The notes beneath the pieces are model-generated. The model searched no databases. It saw nothing but the letters and a program-made list of their open reading frames with translations, and was not told where the DNA came from. A stretch of 64,000 nt of DNA, taken from contig DBTY01000009.1 of NCBI GenBank assembly GCA_002307295.1, positions 45,592-109,591 on the forward strand. The letters run 5' to 3'. The stretch comes from Ignavibacteriales bacterium UBA1304 (GTDB lineage: Bacteria > Bacteroidota > Ignavibacteria > Ignavibacteriales > Ignavibacteriaceae). Positions 1-8,363 of the stretch are shown piece by piece (positions within the stretch are counted from its first letter, which is position 1; every line of letters begins with the position of its first letter). A program made the position numbers and the translations under genes.

Positions 1-1814
1 TACTTTAGAAGCATCATCTTTTTAGTAGCAGTGTAGTTACCGGCTTTAATCGTGTAGAAATAAAGTCCGCTTGAAAGATTAGCGGCGTTAAAACGCACGC
101 TGTGGCTTCCGGCAGGCATATCTTTATTAATTAAAGTAGCAATTTCGTTGCCTAAAATGTTATACACTTTTAGAGATACTTTCCCGGCGTTAGGGATTTC
201 AAAATTAATCACTGTAGAAGGGTTAAACGGATTAGGATAATTTTGAGCAAGCTCGAATTTTTTAGGAGCCGTATAGCTTACTTCAACTTCGCTTGAATAA
301 TTTGCTGTTCCGTCAAAATCAACTTGTTTCAAACGATATCTGATTGACTGGCTTTGAGCCGACACGTCAGAATCTTTGAATTCATATTTTTTAACGTTAG
401 TAGAAGTTCCCTGTCCTTTTACAAAACCGATAGAAGCGAAGCTTCCTTTGCCTAAAGCTTTCTGAACTTCAAAACCAGAATTGTTAGTTTCGGTAGCTGT
501 CTGCCATTTTAACAAAAAGCCTGAAGCCGTCTGATTAGCCGCGAATGAAGTTAGTTCAACCGGAATTACGCTGGCTTTATAGAAAGGAGTAAAAACTACT
601 GCGCCATGAGCGGCATCGTCGCTTTTATCAAAAATATGCTGAGCGATAGAAAGCGAATCGTATACGCCCCAGTCGTTGTTCTGAGCCTGAATAGTGTTAG
701 TGCAATTGTTATATAAGTCATAAACATTCGTCCCCTGAACGTTGCCATAAATATGGTTTAAACCGTTATCAGAAGTATCTGCGTTAGTCAGGTCGCCAAG
801 TTTAGGCTGAGGGCCTGCGATAACAGTAGAGCCGTTCTGAATTGTAATACCCCACCAGTTGCCGTAAATTGTATTTCTTTTAATAACAGGAACTACTTCC
901 GGACCGCCGTTAACGTTAATACCGCTTCCGGTAGTCATTACGCTTGGGTTAGTATTATTGTTATATATTAAGTTATCGTTTACTGTTCCGTTAATTATGC
1001 CGCCGCCCATTCCGTATAGCGTAATACCAAAGCTGTTATCGTGTATTGTGTTCCCTTCAATAACTATATTTGAATATGCAGTAGAGCCGTAAACCCAAAG
1101 ACCGATAGCTCCGGCATAATTTGTTTTTACGCTGCCGTAAATTACGTTATTCCGGATTATAGGAGAATTGTTCCCCTGCAAACCTATACTAATCTGGTTT
1201 TTTGCAGCTGTATTCTGAGTGTTATTATTTGCAATTTCATTAGAAATAATATAAGGATTTGAGCTAAGCGTTAAATTTATACCGTACTCATAACTTCTTT
1301 CAATTTTATTTGCAGTTATTACTGCATTTGAACCGGTAAGCTGAACGCCTCTGCGGCATTTATACAAATGACTGCCATAAATCAGAGGGCTTGAGTTAAT
1401 AGCCCTAAAGCCATAATAAGCATAATTTATCTGCGCAAACTTAATCCAGCATAAGCTGTCTATGCTAGAGTCGTCAAACGTAAAACCCTGATATGCGCCA
1501 GTTGAATCCTGATTAAGCGAAGTAAAAACTGCATTGTTAAGCGAATCTCCATTAACCTGGAAAATTCCCTGTATCCAGAACGCCGCTTTAAGAGAGTCGA
1601 ACTGAACTTTTGAACCGGCTTTAATAACTAATTTATCGTTAGCAGAAACCCGGATTGAATCTTTAATTTCGTAATTTGGAAACGCGCCTGCAACTTTACC
1701 GTTAGAGTTAGCCACAAGGCTGTCTAAATTCCAGTTGACGCCTGTATTTGGAGTGACATACTGCGCAAAGGCCGCAGAAGATAGCAATAAGAATAATTGT
1801 ATTATTTTTTTCAT
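1..1814 (-). CDS. Secreted parallel beta-helix protein with type IX sorting domain (3' edge cut)
   Basis: About 604 residues are in the window; only the last base of the stop codon lies outside it. The ATG start gives a clear signal peptide (MKKIIQLFLLLSSAAFAQ). Residues of roughly 60-370 carry many short N/G-rich turns such as PIIRNNVIYG, GNTIHDNSFGI and IKRNTIYGNWWGI, the look of a NosD or pectate-lyase-like right-handed beta-helix. A Fn3-like stretch follows, then QNYPNPFNPSTVI and a terminal KKMMLLK, the hallmark of a type A sorting domain for the type IX secretion system. It should be exported through the outer membrane and kept at the surface or released. The substrate is unknown: no catalytic residues could be assigned, so an enzyme is possible but not shown. 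Confidence 0.88.
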   Translation of the reverse strand, partial: MKKIIQLFLLLSSAAFAQYVTPNTGVNWNLDSLVANSNGKVAGAFPNYEIKDSIRVSANDKLVIKAGSKVQFDSLKAAFWIQGIFQVNGDSLNNAVFTSLNQDSTGAYQGFTFDDSSIDSLCWIKFAQINYAYYGFRAINSSPLIYGSHLYKCRRGVQLTGSNAVITANKIERSYEYGINLTLSSNPYIISNEIANNNTQNTAAKNQISIGLQGNNSPIIRNNVIYGSVKTNYAGAIGLWVYGSTAYSNIVIEGNTIHDNSFGITLYGMGGGIINGTVNDNLIYNNNTNPSVMTTGSGINVNGGPEVVPVIKRNTIYGNWWGITIQNGSTVIAGPQPKLGDLTNADTSDNGLNHIYGNVQGTNVYDLYNNCTNTIQAQNNDWGVYDSLSIAQHIFDKSDDAAHGAVVFTPFYKASVIPVELTSFAANQTASGFLLKWQTATETNNSGFEVQKALGKGSFASIGFVKGQGTSTNVKKYEFKDSDVSAQSQSIRYRLKQVDFDGTANYSSEVEVSYTAPKKFELAQNYPNPFNPSTVINFEIPNAGKVSLKVYNILGNEIATLINKDMPAGSHSVRFNAANLSSGLYFYTIKAGNYTATKKMMLLK

Positions 1815-1823
1815 ATCTATCCT

Positions 1824-2282
1824 TTAATTGAATACTACTTTGTTGGATAATTCATTAACATCATCCGGACGAATCGGAAAATGTTCGCTTAGAATCTTAC
1901 CTATATGATCTAAGCCGTGCACAACCCCCTTGCAAAACTCTCCCTTCTGGAAAAAGCCCTGCATTTCTTCTTTAATTGCGTCCCATGTTTTTTCCGGCGC
2001 TTTTTCGTTAATGCCCGAATCCGCCAAAACATAAAACTGCCGTTCCTTGAGCAGAATAAAAACCAAAACGCCAGTGTGCTCTTTGGTCTTTTTAATACCC
2101 AATCGAATAAACTCGGCCTCCGCTAAACTGCGGAGGCTTTTATTCTTTTTCCAAAATGATTTTTTTTCTTTGATACTAACGCATATCTCCCCGGACGTAG
2201 TTTTCTCTAATTCTTTTATCTTTGAAGATATCCTTAGGAAATCGTCGTCAGAAAAATACTGATATATCAATTCTTTATTCAT
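1824..2282 (-). CDS. TPM-domain protein, stand-alone
   Basis: This 152-residue protein matches the TPM domain (COG3762 type): residues about 30-125 contain TGVLVFILLKERQFYVLAD and the following EKAPEKTWDAI, the core strands and helix of the fold. TPM domains have been linked to membrane-protein or photosystem repair phosphatases and often pair with a YgcG-type or LemA gene; neither is present here. There is no signal peptide or membrane segment, so this copy looks cytoplasmic. Its start codon overlaps the end of gpmA by 8 bases, so the two are probably co-translated. The biochemical role is unknown. Confidence 0.8.
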   Translation of the reverse strand: MNKELIYQYFSDDDFLRISSKIKELEKTTSGEICVSIKEKKSFWKKNKSLRSLAEAEFIRLGIKKTKEHTGVLVFILLKERQFYVLADSGINEKAPEKTWDAIKEEMQGFFQKGEFCKGVVHGLDHIGKILSEHFPIRPDDVNELSNKVVFN

Positions 2283-2922
2283 TTTTCAAATAATAACTTT
2301 TAATTACTTTCCCGTTCTCAAATTCATATACAAGAGGAGTTCCGGTAGGTATATTGAGCTCAAGAACCTGTTCTTTTGTTAAATTATCAAGAAACATAAC
2401 TAAAGAGCGTAAGCTGTTGCCATGAGCTGTAATCAGAACGTTCTTTCCTTCCTTAACCAATTTTTCAATATGTTCCTGATAATACGGGATTGTCCTTGCG
2501 GCAGTGTCCTTTAAACTTTCGGTCATGCCAAGAGGATTTAATTCAGTTTTATCGGCTGGAGGCGGAACGTCGTAGCTTCTTCTCCAGATGTGAACTTGTT
2601 CCTCGCCAAATTTATCGGCGGTTTCTTTTTTATTCAAGCCCTGTAATGCGCCGTAATGTCTTTCGTTAAGAGCCTGATCTCTTTCTGTAGGCAGATTTAC
2701 AAAGCCGGCGTTTTCACACGCAATTTGAGCTGTTCTGATTGCTCTTTTAAGAACAGAAGTGAATAGATAATCGAATTTCAAATTAGCTTTTTTAATTAAT
2801 AAACCTGCATTCTTAGCTTCGCCTTCGCCTTTAGCGCTTAGATCAACGTCTACCCATCCGGTAAATTTATTCTCTAAGTTCCATTGCGATTCGCCATGTC
2901 TTAATAATACTAAATAATTCAT
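2275..2922 (-). CDS. gpmA: 2,3-bisphosphoglycerate-dependent phosphoglycerate mutase
   Basis: This cytoplasmic glycolytic enzyme interconverts 3- and 2-phosphoglycerate. The 215-residue protein has the phosphohistidine motif LRHGESQWN at residues 7-15, the family stretch NKFTGWVDVDLS, the ERHYGALQGLNK substrate loop near residue 88 and the second histidine in TAHGNSLRSL near residue 167. Its length is slightly below that of E. coli GpmA, which is normal for short dPGM forms. An AAAGGG sequence sits 6-8 bases before the ATG. It is the first gene of a pair with the TPM-domain gene. Confidence 0.97.
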   Translation of the reverse strand: MNYLVLLRHGESQWNLENKFTGWVDVDLSAKGEGEAKNAGLLIKKANLKFDYLFTSVLKRAIRTAQIACENAGFVNLPTERDQALNERHYGALQGLNKKETADKFGEEQVHIWRRSYDVPPPADKTELNPLGMTESLKDTAARTIPYYQEHIEKLVKEGKNVLITAHGNSLRSLVMFLDNLTKEQVLELNIPTGTPLVYEFENGKVIKSYYLKNE

Positions 2923-3109
2923 AGTGTCCCTTTAAATATGTATTTAATTTACAATTGCAAAATAATGAAATTTTCTGAAAAAATTAAGTCAATTTTCGAA
3001 ATTGGCAAATATTATAAGTTTTTTACTGATAAATCGTTCTTTTTACCTCTATTTCTTTCAATACGCCTAAGGAATTATGTATACAAATTACTTCCAAAAG
3101 TCGTTTTTA

Positions 3110-4279
3110 TTATCTTCCAATAAAAACTTTTGCTATATCAAGCAACAAACCCGGGTTGTTAATCAGAGCGGCTTTGAAAAGTTGATTTAAGCTCCTCTTT
3201 TCAAAAGGGACTTTTAAAAACGACTCGGCAAGAGAATTAAATTTTTCATCCTTAAAGCCATATATTCCGTTTTTGATCCGGTCATAAATTTCGTGACGTT
3301 TTCCGACTTTTTCTCGCCATTCATTTTCATAAGATGAAATATAGGTTAGGTCGTTTTTCTTTATAGCCTCGGCCGCAATTCTGCCGGCAATACTGCCGCC
3401 TGTCATGCCGCTTGCAATGCCTCCTCCGGAAAGCGGATTTACCTGCCTCGCAGCGTCTCCGGCAAGCATTATTCCTGGCGCAGTTAGCTTTTCCAATGTG
3501 ATTGAGCAGGGGACTCCCCCGGCAATAGCGGTTAATGCTGAAACGCCTGGATATTTTTTAGCTAAAAACTCATCTAAATATTTCTGAGCCGATTTCTTTT
3601 TACCTGAAAGTCCGCTTATGCCAATTCCGATATTTGCGGAATTGTTCCCTTTAGGGAACACCCACAGATAACCTTCGGGCGCAGTTTCCCTGCCGAAATA
3701 GAAATAGCAGGTTTCATCGTTAAGCTCCAAGCCTGTAGCCGTAACCTGATAGCAGCTTTCCATTTCTCTAAAATCAACGCAGGTTTTTAATCCAGCCCAT
3801 CTGCCCACGCGCGATTCCACTCCGTCTGCCGCAATTACTATTTTAGCCGAGGCATTTTTTTGTTCTCCGCGATGTTCGTATTTTACCCCCGATACCTTCC
3901 CGTCGGCAAACAATAATCCGTTAACATACGCCCGCGTTAAAACTTCCGCGCCCTTTGCAACGGCTGTTTTTGCAAGTTCATAATCAAAAATTCTCCGCTC
4001 TAAAATATAGGCGGTTTCCTTAAACTCAATTGTAACTTCCTTATCATTTGGAGCAATAAAAGATAATTTATTTGTTCGCGCGTTAATCCATCTTTCATCG
4101 GGAGTAATAAACTTTTCTAACGAAGTTTTACTTACCGCTTCGCCGCAGCGCACGGGATAGCCCACATCTCTGTCTTTTTCGAGCATCAATACCGATACGC
4201 CCTTTTCAGCGGCAAACCTTGCAGCCATCGAACCGGCAGGACCCGCTCCAACTACTATAACGTCATAATTTTCTTTCAT
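3110..4279 (-). CDS. Geranylgeranyl reductase family flavoprotein
   Basis: This 389-residue FAD-dependent oxidoreductase has an N-terminal Rossmann dinucleotide motif (VVGAGPAGSMAA, residues about 10-21), a mid-protein DGVESRVGRWAG motif and the second FAD-binding motif GDAARQVNPLSGGGI near residue 275. The family reduces isoprenoid double bonds (chlorophyll phytyl chain, archaeal lipids, menaquinone side chains). The gene overlaps an upstream ferredoxin gene by four bases (ATGA), which fits a ferredoxin-driven reductase like that studied in methanogens. In a non-phototroph the likely substrate is a polyprenyl chain of menaquinone or a carrier lipid, but the sequence does not settle this. Confidence 0.88.
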   Translation of the reverse strand: MKENYDVIVVGAGPAGSMAARFAAEKGVSVLMLEKDRDVGYPVRCGEAVSKTSLEKFITPDERWINARTNKLSFIAPNDKEVTIEFKETAYILERRIFDYELAKTAVAKGAEVLTRAYVNGLLFADGKVSGVKYEHRGEQKNASAKIVIAADGVESRVGRWAGLKTCVDFREMESCYQVTATGLELNDETCYFYFGRETAPEGYLWVFPKGNNSANIGIGISGLSGKKKSAQKYLDEFLAKKYPGVSALTAIAGGVPCSITLEKLTAPGIMLAGDAARQVNPLSGGGIASGMTGGSIAGRIAAEAIKKNDLTYISSYENEWREKVGKRHEIYDRIKNGIYGFKDEKFNSLAESFLKVPFEKRSLNQLFKAALINNPGLLLDIAKVFIGR

Positions 4280-4515
4280 ATATCCATAACCACAGTCTGT
4301 TTTTTCAGCTCGTCTTTATTAAACTTTATCGCCTCAACCGGGCAAGACCAAACGCATTTTGAGCAATTTGTGCATTCAGATTCTATTATACCTATTTGCG
4401 CCTCTTTCAACTCAATTGCGTCTTCCGGGCAAACGCCCACGCAGCATCCGCAGAAATCGCATTTATCCTGATTGATTTCAATCAGCAGTTTCCAATTCTC
4501 TTTATCTTTATGCAT
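4276..4515 (-). CDS. 2[4Fe-4S] ferredoxin
   Basis: A 79-residue protein with two complete cluster motifs, CDFCGCCVGVCP (from about residue 19) and CTNCSKCVWSCP (from about residue 48), each CxxCxxCxxxCP. It is a small cytoplasmic electron carrier of the bacterial dicluster type. It has an extended, lysine-rich N-terminus and a C-terminal tail. The stop of this gene overlaps the start of the geranylgeranyl-reductase-like gene, so it is the probable electron donor to that enzyme (inference from context). Confidence 0.93.
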   Translation of the reverse strand: MHKDKENWKLLIEINQDKCDFCGCCVGVCPEDAIELKEAQIGIIESECTNCSKCVWSCPVEAIKFNKDELKKQTVVMDI

Positions 4516-4589
4516 TATTATTTTTTTTCTTGTTGAAAGATTATTTAATTTTGTTCGGCGAATAATAAAATATAATTTATATTAACTAT

Positions 4590-4811
4590 ATGCAAATCAA
4601 AGAACAACAGAAATATTTGGACGCGTTGAAATTTTATGAGAATAAAATGGACGCAAAAGAATCGTACGACTATAAGATGTTCGTAAAAAGGCAGAAAGAC
4701 GACGAGGACTTTGATTCGGTTTCGTTTGCAAAACTAAAAGCCCTGTATCAAAAATATATGGCGACTAAAGAAAAGAAAAATTACGACAGCTTCTTCAAAA
4801 AACCGGAATAG
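4590..4811 (+). CDS. Small charged hypothetical protein
   Basis: An ATG-initiated reading frame of 73 residues, rich in Lys, Asp, Glu and Tyr, with predicted helix throughout, no cysteines, no signal and no membrane segment. It matches no family that I recognise. It is separated from the glycosyltransferase start by three bases and is divergent from the ferredoxin gene across a 74-base gap. The tight spacing with a recognisable downstream gene supports it being real. Confidence 0.6.
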   Translation: MQIKEQQKYLDALKFYENKMDAKESYDYKMFVKRQKDDEDFDSVSFAKLKALYQKYMATKEKKNYDSFFKKPE

Positions 4812-4814
4812 AAT

Positions 4815-5879
4815 TTGAAAATTTTAATTTTAGCGCTTTCCGGCATCGGCGACGCTTTGATGTTTACTCCAGCTATTAAACTACTAAGGCAAAGTTTGCC
4901 CGGCGCTACTATAGACGCTCTTGTAATGTTTAAAGGGGTAAACGATATTTATGCGCGTAATGCCGATCTTGACAACGTGATCCATTTTGATTTTATGAAA
5001 CAGGGCGCGGTTAAATCTCTCCGTTTTGTTTTAGAGCTGCATGGCAAATACGACGCTTCAATTAACGTTTATCCTGCAAACAGAAAAGAATACAACATAA
5101 TTAATTTCCTCATCGGCGCAAAAAAACGCCTTGGAGTAAATTATCTGCGCGGAGGCTTTCGCAATTTTAGCTTTCTTAATAACGTCTCTATTACAGAAGA
5201 CGATTCGCTTCATAATGTAGAAGAAAACGTAAAACTGTTAAGCAAATTTCTGGACAAAGAATTTACCGATTTGCCGCCGCTTAACTTTCCTCTTCTTGCT
5301 TCAGACGCTGACTTCGCTTCAAAGTTTTTAGCTGACAGGGCAATTTCTGCCGATCAGTTGGTTATTGGCTTTCACCCCGGCTGCGCTACGCTTAAGAACC
5401 ATATTAAGCGCAGATGGGAACCTGAAAAGTTTACTGCGCTTGCAAAAAAACTAATTGCCAATGATAACGCCGTTATATTATTATTCGGCGGACCTGACGA
5501 ATATGAACTTGCAGGACAAATTCATAAAGATGTAAATTCCGAAAAGTGTTTTCTTGTTAAATCAACCGATTTAGCCCAGACTGCCGCTGTAATGAAGCGC
5601 TGCAATGTGTTTGTGTCAAACGATTCAAGTCTTATGCATATATCATCGGCTATGCAGTTAAAAGTAGTAGGCGTTATTGGGCCGACTAACACAAACTATA
5701 TTCATCCATGGAAGACTGATTATAAAATAGCGTCATTAAACTTAGAGTGCGCGCCCTGCTTTTTTTATTCCCCTGCTCCGCTTACCTGCTCGCGGACTGA
5801 CGTTCAGTTCAAATGCGTAAAAGAGTTGGAAGTTGAAATGGTTTATTTGAAGGTTCAGGAATTTTTAAGCGGGTTATGA
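4815..5879 (+). CDS. Glycosyltransferase family 9 (heptosyltransferase-like)
   Basis: A 354-residue member of the ADP-heptose:LPS heptosyltransferase family (GT9, COG0859). It starts with TTG. Visible features are the N-terminal LALSGIGDALMFTPAIKLLR segment (glycine-rich acceptor-side loop), VIGFHPGC near residue 185, LFGGPDEYELA near residue 235 and the donor-site stretch VSNDSSLMHISSAM followed by GVIGPTNTNYIHPW. It is expected to add a sugar to the lipopolysaccharide core or another surface glycan at the cytoplasmic face of the inner membrane. The exact donor sugar cannot be read from sequence. The gene converges with the LOG-family gene and overlaps its end by six bases. Confidence 0.9.
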   Translation: MKILILALSGIGDALMFTPAIKLLRQSLPGATIDALVMFKGVNDIYARNADLDNVIHFDFMKQGAVKSLRFVLELHGKYDASINVYPANRKEYNIINFLIGAKKRLGVNYLRGGFRNFSFLNNVSITEDDSLHNVEENVKLLSKFLDKEFTDLPPLNFPLLASDADFASKFLADRAISADQLVIGFHPGCATLKNHIKRRWEPEKFTALAKKLIANDNAVILLFGGPDEYELAGQIHKDVNSEKCFLVKSTDLAQTAAVMKRCNVFVSNDSSLMHISSAMQLKVVGVIGPTNTNYIHPWKTDYKIASLNLECAPCFFYSPAPLTCSRTDVQFKCVKELEVEMVYLKVQEFLSGL

Positions 5880-6401
5880 TAGCTTTAATGCAAGATATTC
5901 TGCAATATCTTCAACGCGGTCAAAGCAGCTGACAAGTCCTGTTTCGCGCTTCTCGCTTTCTATCTGCTTTTCCATAACCGTTACAATATCTTTCCACAAA
6001 GACGAATGACATGTAATCGGTTTTACGCCCATAATATTTTTATTCATAAGCTCCCACGCGGCTGCAAGTTCAAGCAGAGTTCCGGTTCCCCCTTTAAGTA
6101 TAACAAATCCATCGGCGCAGCTTATTAGTTTAGTAATTCTCTCAAAAAGAGTTTCGCATACAACAAGTTCAGTAAGATATTTATTTGTGCGGGAGGAGAA
6201 ATGTTTTATTGTTATGCCCGTTGCTTTTGCGCCCTTTTCAAGCGCTCCTTTAGCCGTAGCCTCCATAATGCCGCAATTTCCGCCGTTACAGATATCAAAT
6301 CCTTTTTCAGCAAGTAAAGCTCCAAGCTTGTAAGCGTTTTCATATTCCGCGTCGCCTTCTACAGGCAGCGAGCTTCCAAAAATTGTTATTACTTTTTTCA
6401 T
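5874..6401 (-). CDS. LOG family nucleotide-binding protein
   Basis: A 175-residue Rossmann-like protein of the lysine-decarboxylase-like/LOG family. It shows ITIFGSS at the N-terminus, GGNCGIMEATAKGA near residue 40 and LKGGTGTLLELAAAWE near residue 100, which corresponds to the family PGGxGTxxE motif with Lys in place of Pro. Some members are cytokinin riboside 5'-monophosphate phosphoribohydrolases; others act on nucleotides of unknown identity. The start abuts the stop of the two-receiver phosphatase gene, so it probably forms the end of that transcript. Confidence 0.87.
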   Translation of the reverse strand: MKKVITIFGSSLPVEGDAEYENAYKLGALLAEKGFDICNGGNCGIMEATAKGALEKGAKATGITIKHFSSRTNKYLTELVVCETLFERITKLISCADGFVILKGGTGTLLELAAAWELMNKNIMGVKPITCHSSLWKDIVTVMEKQIESEKRETGLVSCFDRVEDIAEYLALKLS

Positions 6402-7964
6402 CTACTTTGCCTTAACCGTAATAAGGCTTACGTCGTCTTCAAATTTACCCGCAGTAAATGCAATAAATACCCGTTTTAATTCTTCCAGAGGATCGTTAAT
6501 TGGATCAATGTTTTTTACGGCGTCTATCAGATAATCATTAAACTGTTCGCCTGAAAAATTGCGCGATTCCGTAATACCGTCAGTAAGCATGAAAATGCAA
6601 TCATTAGCGTTTAGGTTAATTTCTACGTTATTATAGTTCCCATCCGGCATAAAGCCAAGCAAAAGACCATCCGATTTTATCTGTGAAACTTCGCCAGATG
6701 CGGCGTTTCTGTATAACAACGGGAGGTCTCCCGCTCCTGAATATTTTGCAGTCATTGTTTTTTTGTTTATCACAAGAACTGAAAGTATAGTAAATACTTC
6801 GGATATTTTAGCGTCATGGTAAATTGATCTGTTAACTTCATCCAAAATTTCTTTTGGAGAAATATCGCCCCCCTTTTGCAGAGCGACTCGAATTGCGCTC
6901 CTTACATATCCGATATATGCAAAAGCAAAATACCAGGCTTTCCATTTTTTCCCCATTACGTCGCCAAGAATTATGGCCATATTATCTTCGCCGAGATCAA
7001 AATAATCTATAAAATCGCCGCCGGGTATGCCTTTGTAAGTCTGATGCCAATGTTTAATTTCAAAGCCTGGAAACACCGGAAAATTATCCGGCACCACAGT
7101 AGCATGAATAGAGTCCGCCGCATCGTGCAGTTCAGAAACGGCTTTTTGTCTTTCTTTACCAAGACTATTCATAATAGCAGTAACTTTTGCTACAACTACT
7201 CGCGGTCCGGCTGTTTTAATTACATAATCGGTAATCCCTAAATCGTAACCTTCAAGTATATCTTCTTCGGCTCCTTTTGACGTCAGGAAAATAAATGGAA
7301 TCTGGCGTAACAGAGGATCTTCAATAATCATTTTTCTAAAGGCGAATCCGTCAATTTTCGGCATCATAATATCAGAAACAATAACATCAGGCGGATTTGA
7401 TTTTGCAAGATTAAGACCTTCCTCCGCGTCTGGAGCCACCATACATTCAAATCCGGCTTTTACAAGATTATACTGAAACAATTTGGCAAGAGACAGATCG
7501 TCGTCCACTAACAATATTTTAGATTTTTCTTCCGCAAACGATTGCTCGATAGATTTCTTTTCGCCATATAAGCGGTAAATTTCTCGTCTTTTAAGCAGAG
7601 CCTGCACTTTAAGCAAAAGCTCTTTCGCCTCGAAAGGCTTTGTTATAATATCGTCGCCGCCGACTTCAAGCGCTTTTGATTTATCCTCAATACTGTTTTT
7701 TGCCGTAACAAAAACAAACGGTAAAACACGGTAACGTTCATTCTCTTTAACTTTTTTACAAAAAGTATAACCGTCCATATCCTGCATAGTAATATCGCAC
7801 AAAACAAGATCAATCTTTTCGCCGTAAAGTAGTTTAAAACCTTCCTCTGCGCCGTTAGCTTCGAATATGTTGTATCCATTATTTTTCAAATGATAGCATA
7901 TCAATTTCCTTATGGTGAGGTCATCATCAATTATTAAAATAGATTTTTTTTCTTCAGACGGCAT
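6402..7964 (-). CDS. Two-receiver PP2C-type phosphatase (RsbU-like response regulator)
   Basis: A 520-residue cytoplasmic signalling protein. Receiver 1 spans about residues 8-125 (IIDDD, phosphoacceptor Asp57 in LVLCDITM, Lys in ITKPF). Receiver 2 spans about 148-265 (LLVDDD, Asp198 in VIVSDIMMP); its switch lysine is followed by Thr instead of Pro (VIKTAG). The C-terminal half is a SpoIIE/RsbU PP2C domain with metal-binding aspartates in GGDFIDYF (near 315), LGDVMGK (near 334) and FMLTDGITESRN. Such proteins dephosphorylate STAS antagonists, and a STAS gene lies just upstream in the same direction. The tandem receivers suggest integration of two phosphorylation inputs. Confidence 0.94.
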   Translation of the reverse strand: MPSEEKKSILIIDDDLTIRKLICYHLKNNGYNIFEANGAEEGFKLLYGEKIDLVLCDITMQDMDGYTFCKKVKENERYRVLPFVFVTAKNSIEDKSKALEVGGDDIITKPFEAKELLLKVQALLKRREIYRLYGEKKSIEQSFAEEKSKILLVDDDLSLAKLFQYNLVKAGFECMVAPDAEEGLNLAKSNPPDVIVSDIMMPKIDGFAFRKMIIEDPLLRQIPFIFLTSKGAEEDILEGYDLGITDYVIKTAGPRVVVAKVTAIMNSLGKERQKAVSELHDAADSIHATVVPDNFPVFPGFEIKHWHQTYKGIPGGDFIDYFDLGEDNMAIILGDVMGKKWKAWYFAFAYIGYVRSAIRVALQKGGDISPKEILDEVNRSIYHDAKISEVFTILSVLVINKKTMTAKYSGAGDLPLLYRNAASGEVSQIKSDGLLLGFMPDGNYNNVEINLNANDCIFMLTDGITESRNFSGEQFNDYLIDAVKNIDPINDPLEELKRVFIAFTAGKFEDDVSLITVKAK

Positions 7965-7990
7965 AGTATTGGTAAAAAATTAAGTGAAAT

Positions 7991-8329
7991 TTATTTAAAA
8001 CTTTCTATGGCTTCATTTGCCGTAGCAAAAGCTTCAAACACTCTGTACATTCTTGTAAGTTCAAACATTGAATGAACTGCAGGTTGAAAACCGACTAACT
8101 TAAGATCGCCTCCTAAGCTGGTAGTTTTCTTTAAAGACACCACTAAAGCTCCAAGGAAGGTCGAGTCAATAAATTCGCATTCAGTAAGATCGACTACAAT
8201 TTTCCTCCAGCCCTGTTCTATATCATTTGTTAGTATTTTTTTAAATTCCTCAGCGTCGCGAAGCGTAGCCCTGTGGAGGTTGACATATTCAACTACAACG
8301 CTGCCGTGTATCTCTTTTGCAAAGTCCAT
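7991..8329 (-). CDS. STAS-domain anti-sigma factor antagonist
   Basis: A 112-residue single STAS domain with the conserved phosphorylation loop VDLTECEFIDSTFLGAL around residues 45-62, where the Asp-Ser pair is the usual kinase target. In partner switching, unphosphorylated STAS protein binds an anti-sigma kinase and frees a target. The 26-base gap to the PP2C gene makes that phosphatase the likely activator. No RsbW/SpoIIAB-type kinase is present in the window, so the partner must be elsewhere. Confidence 0.92.
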   Translation of the reverse strand: MDFAKEIHGSVVVEYVNLHRATLRDAEEFKKILTNDIEQGWRKIVVDLTECEFIDSTFLGALVVSLKKTTSLGGDLKLVGFQPAVHSMFELTRMYRVFEAFATANEAIESFK

Positions 8330-8363
8330 ATTCGTTGCCTCAGTTACATTGTTTATTTATTAA

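Noticed and set aside
2938..3123. A 61-residue plus-strand reading frame between gpmA and the geranylgeranyl reductase gene.
   Set aside because: Very AT-driven composition (Ile, Lys, Phe, Tyr), no ribosome-binding site and no family match; it also runs into the end of the opposite gene. A short CAATTT/AAATTG palindrome at 2,990-3,004 was noted but is too small to call.
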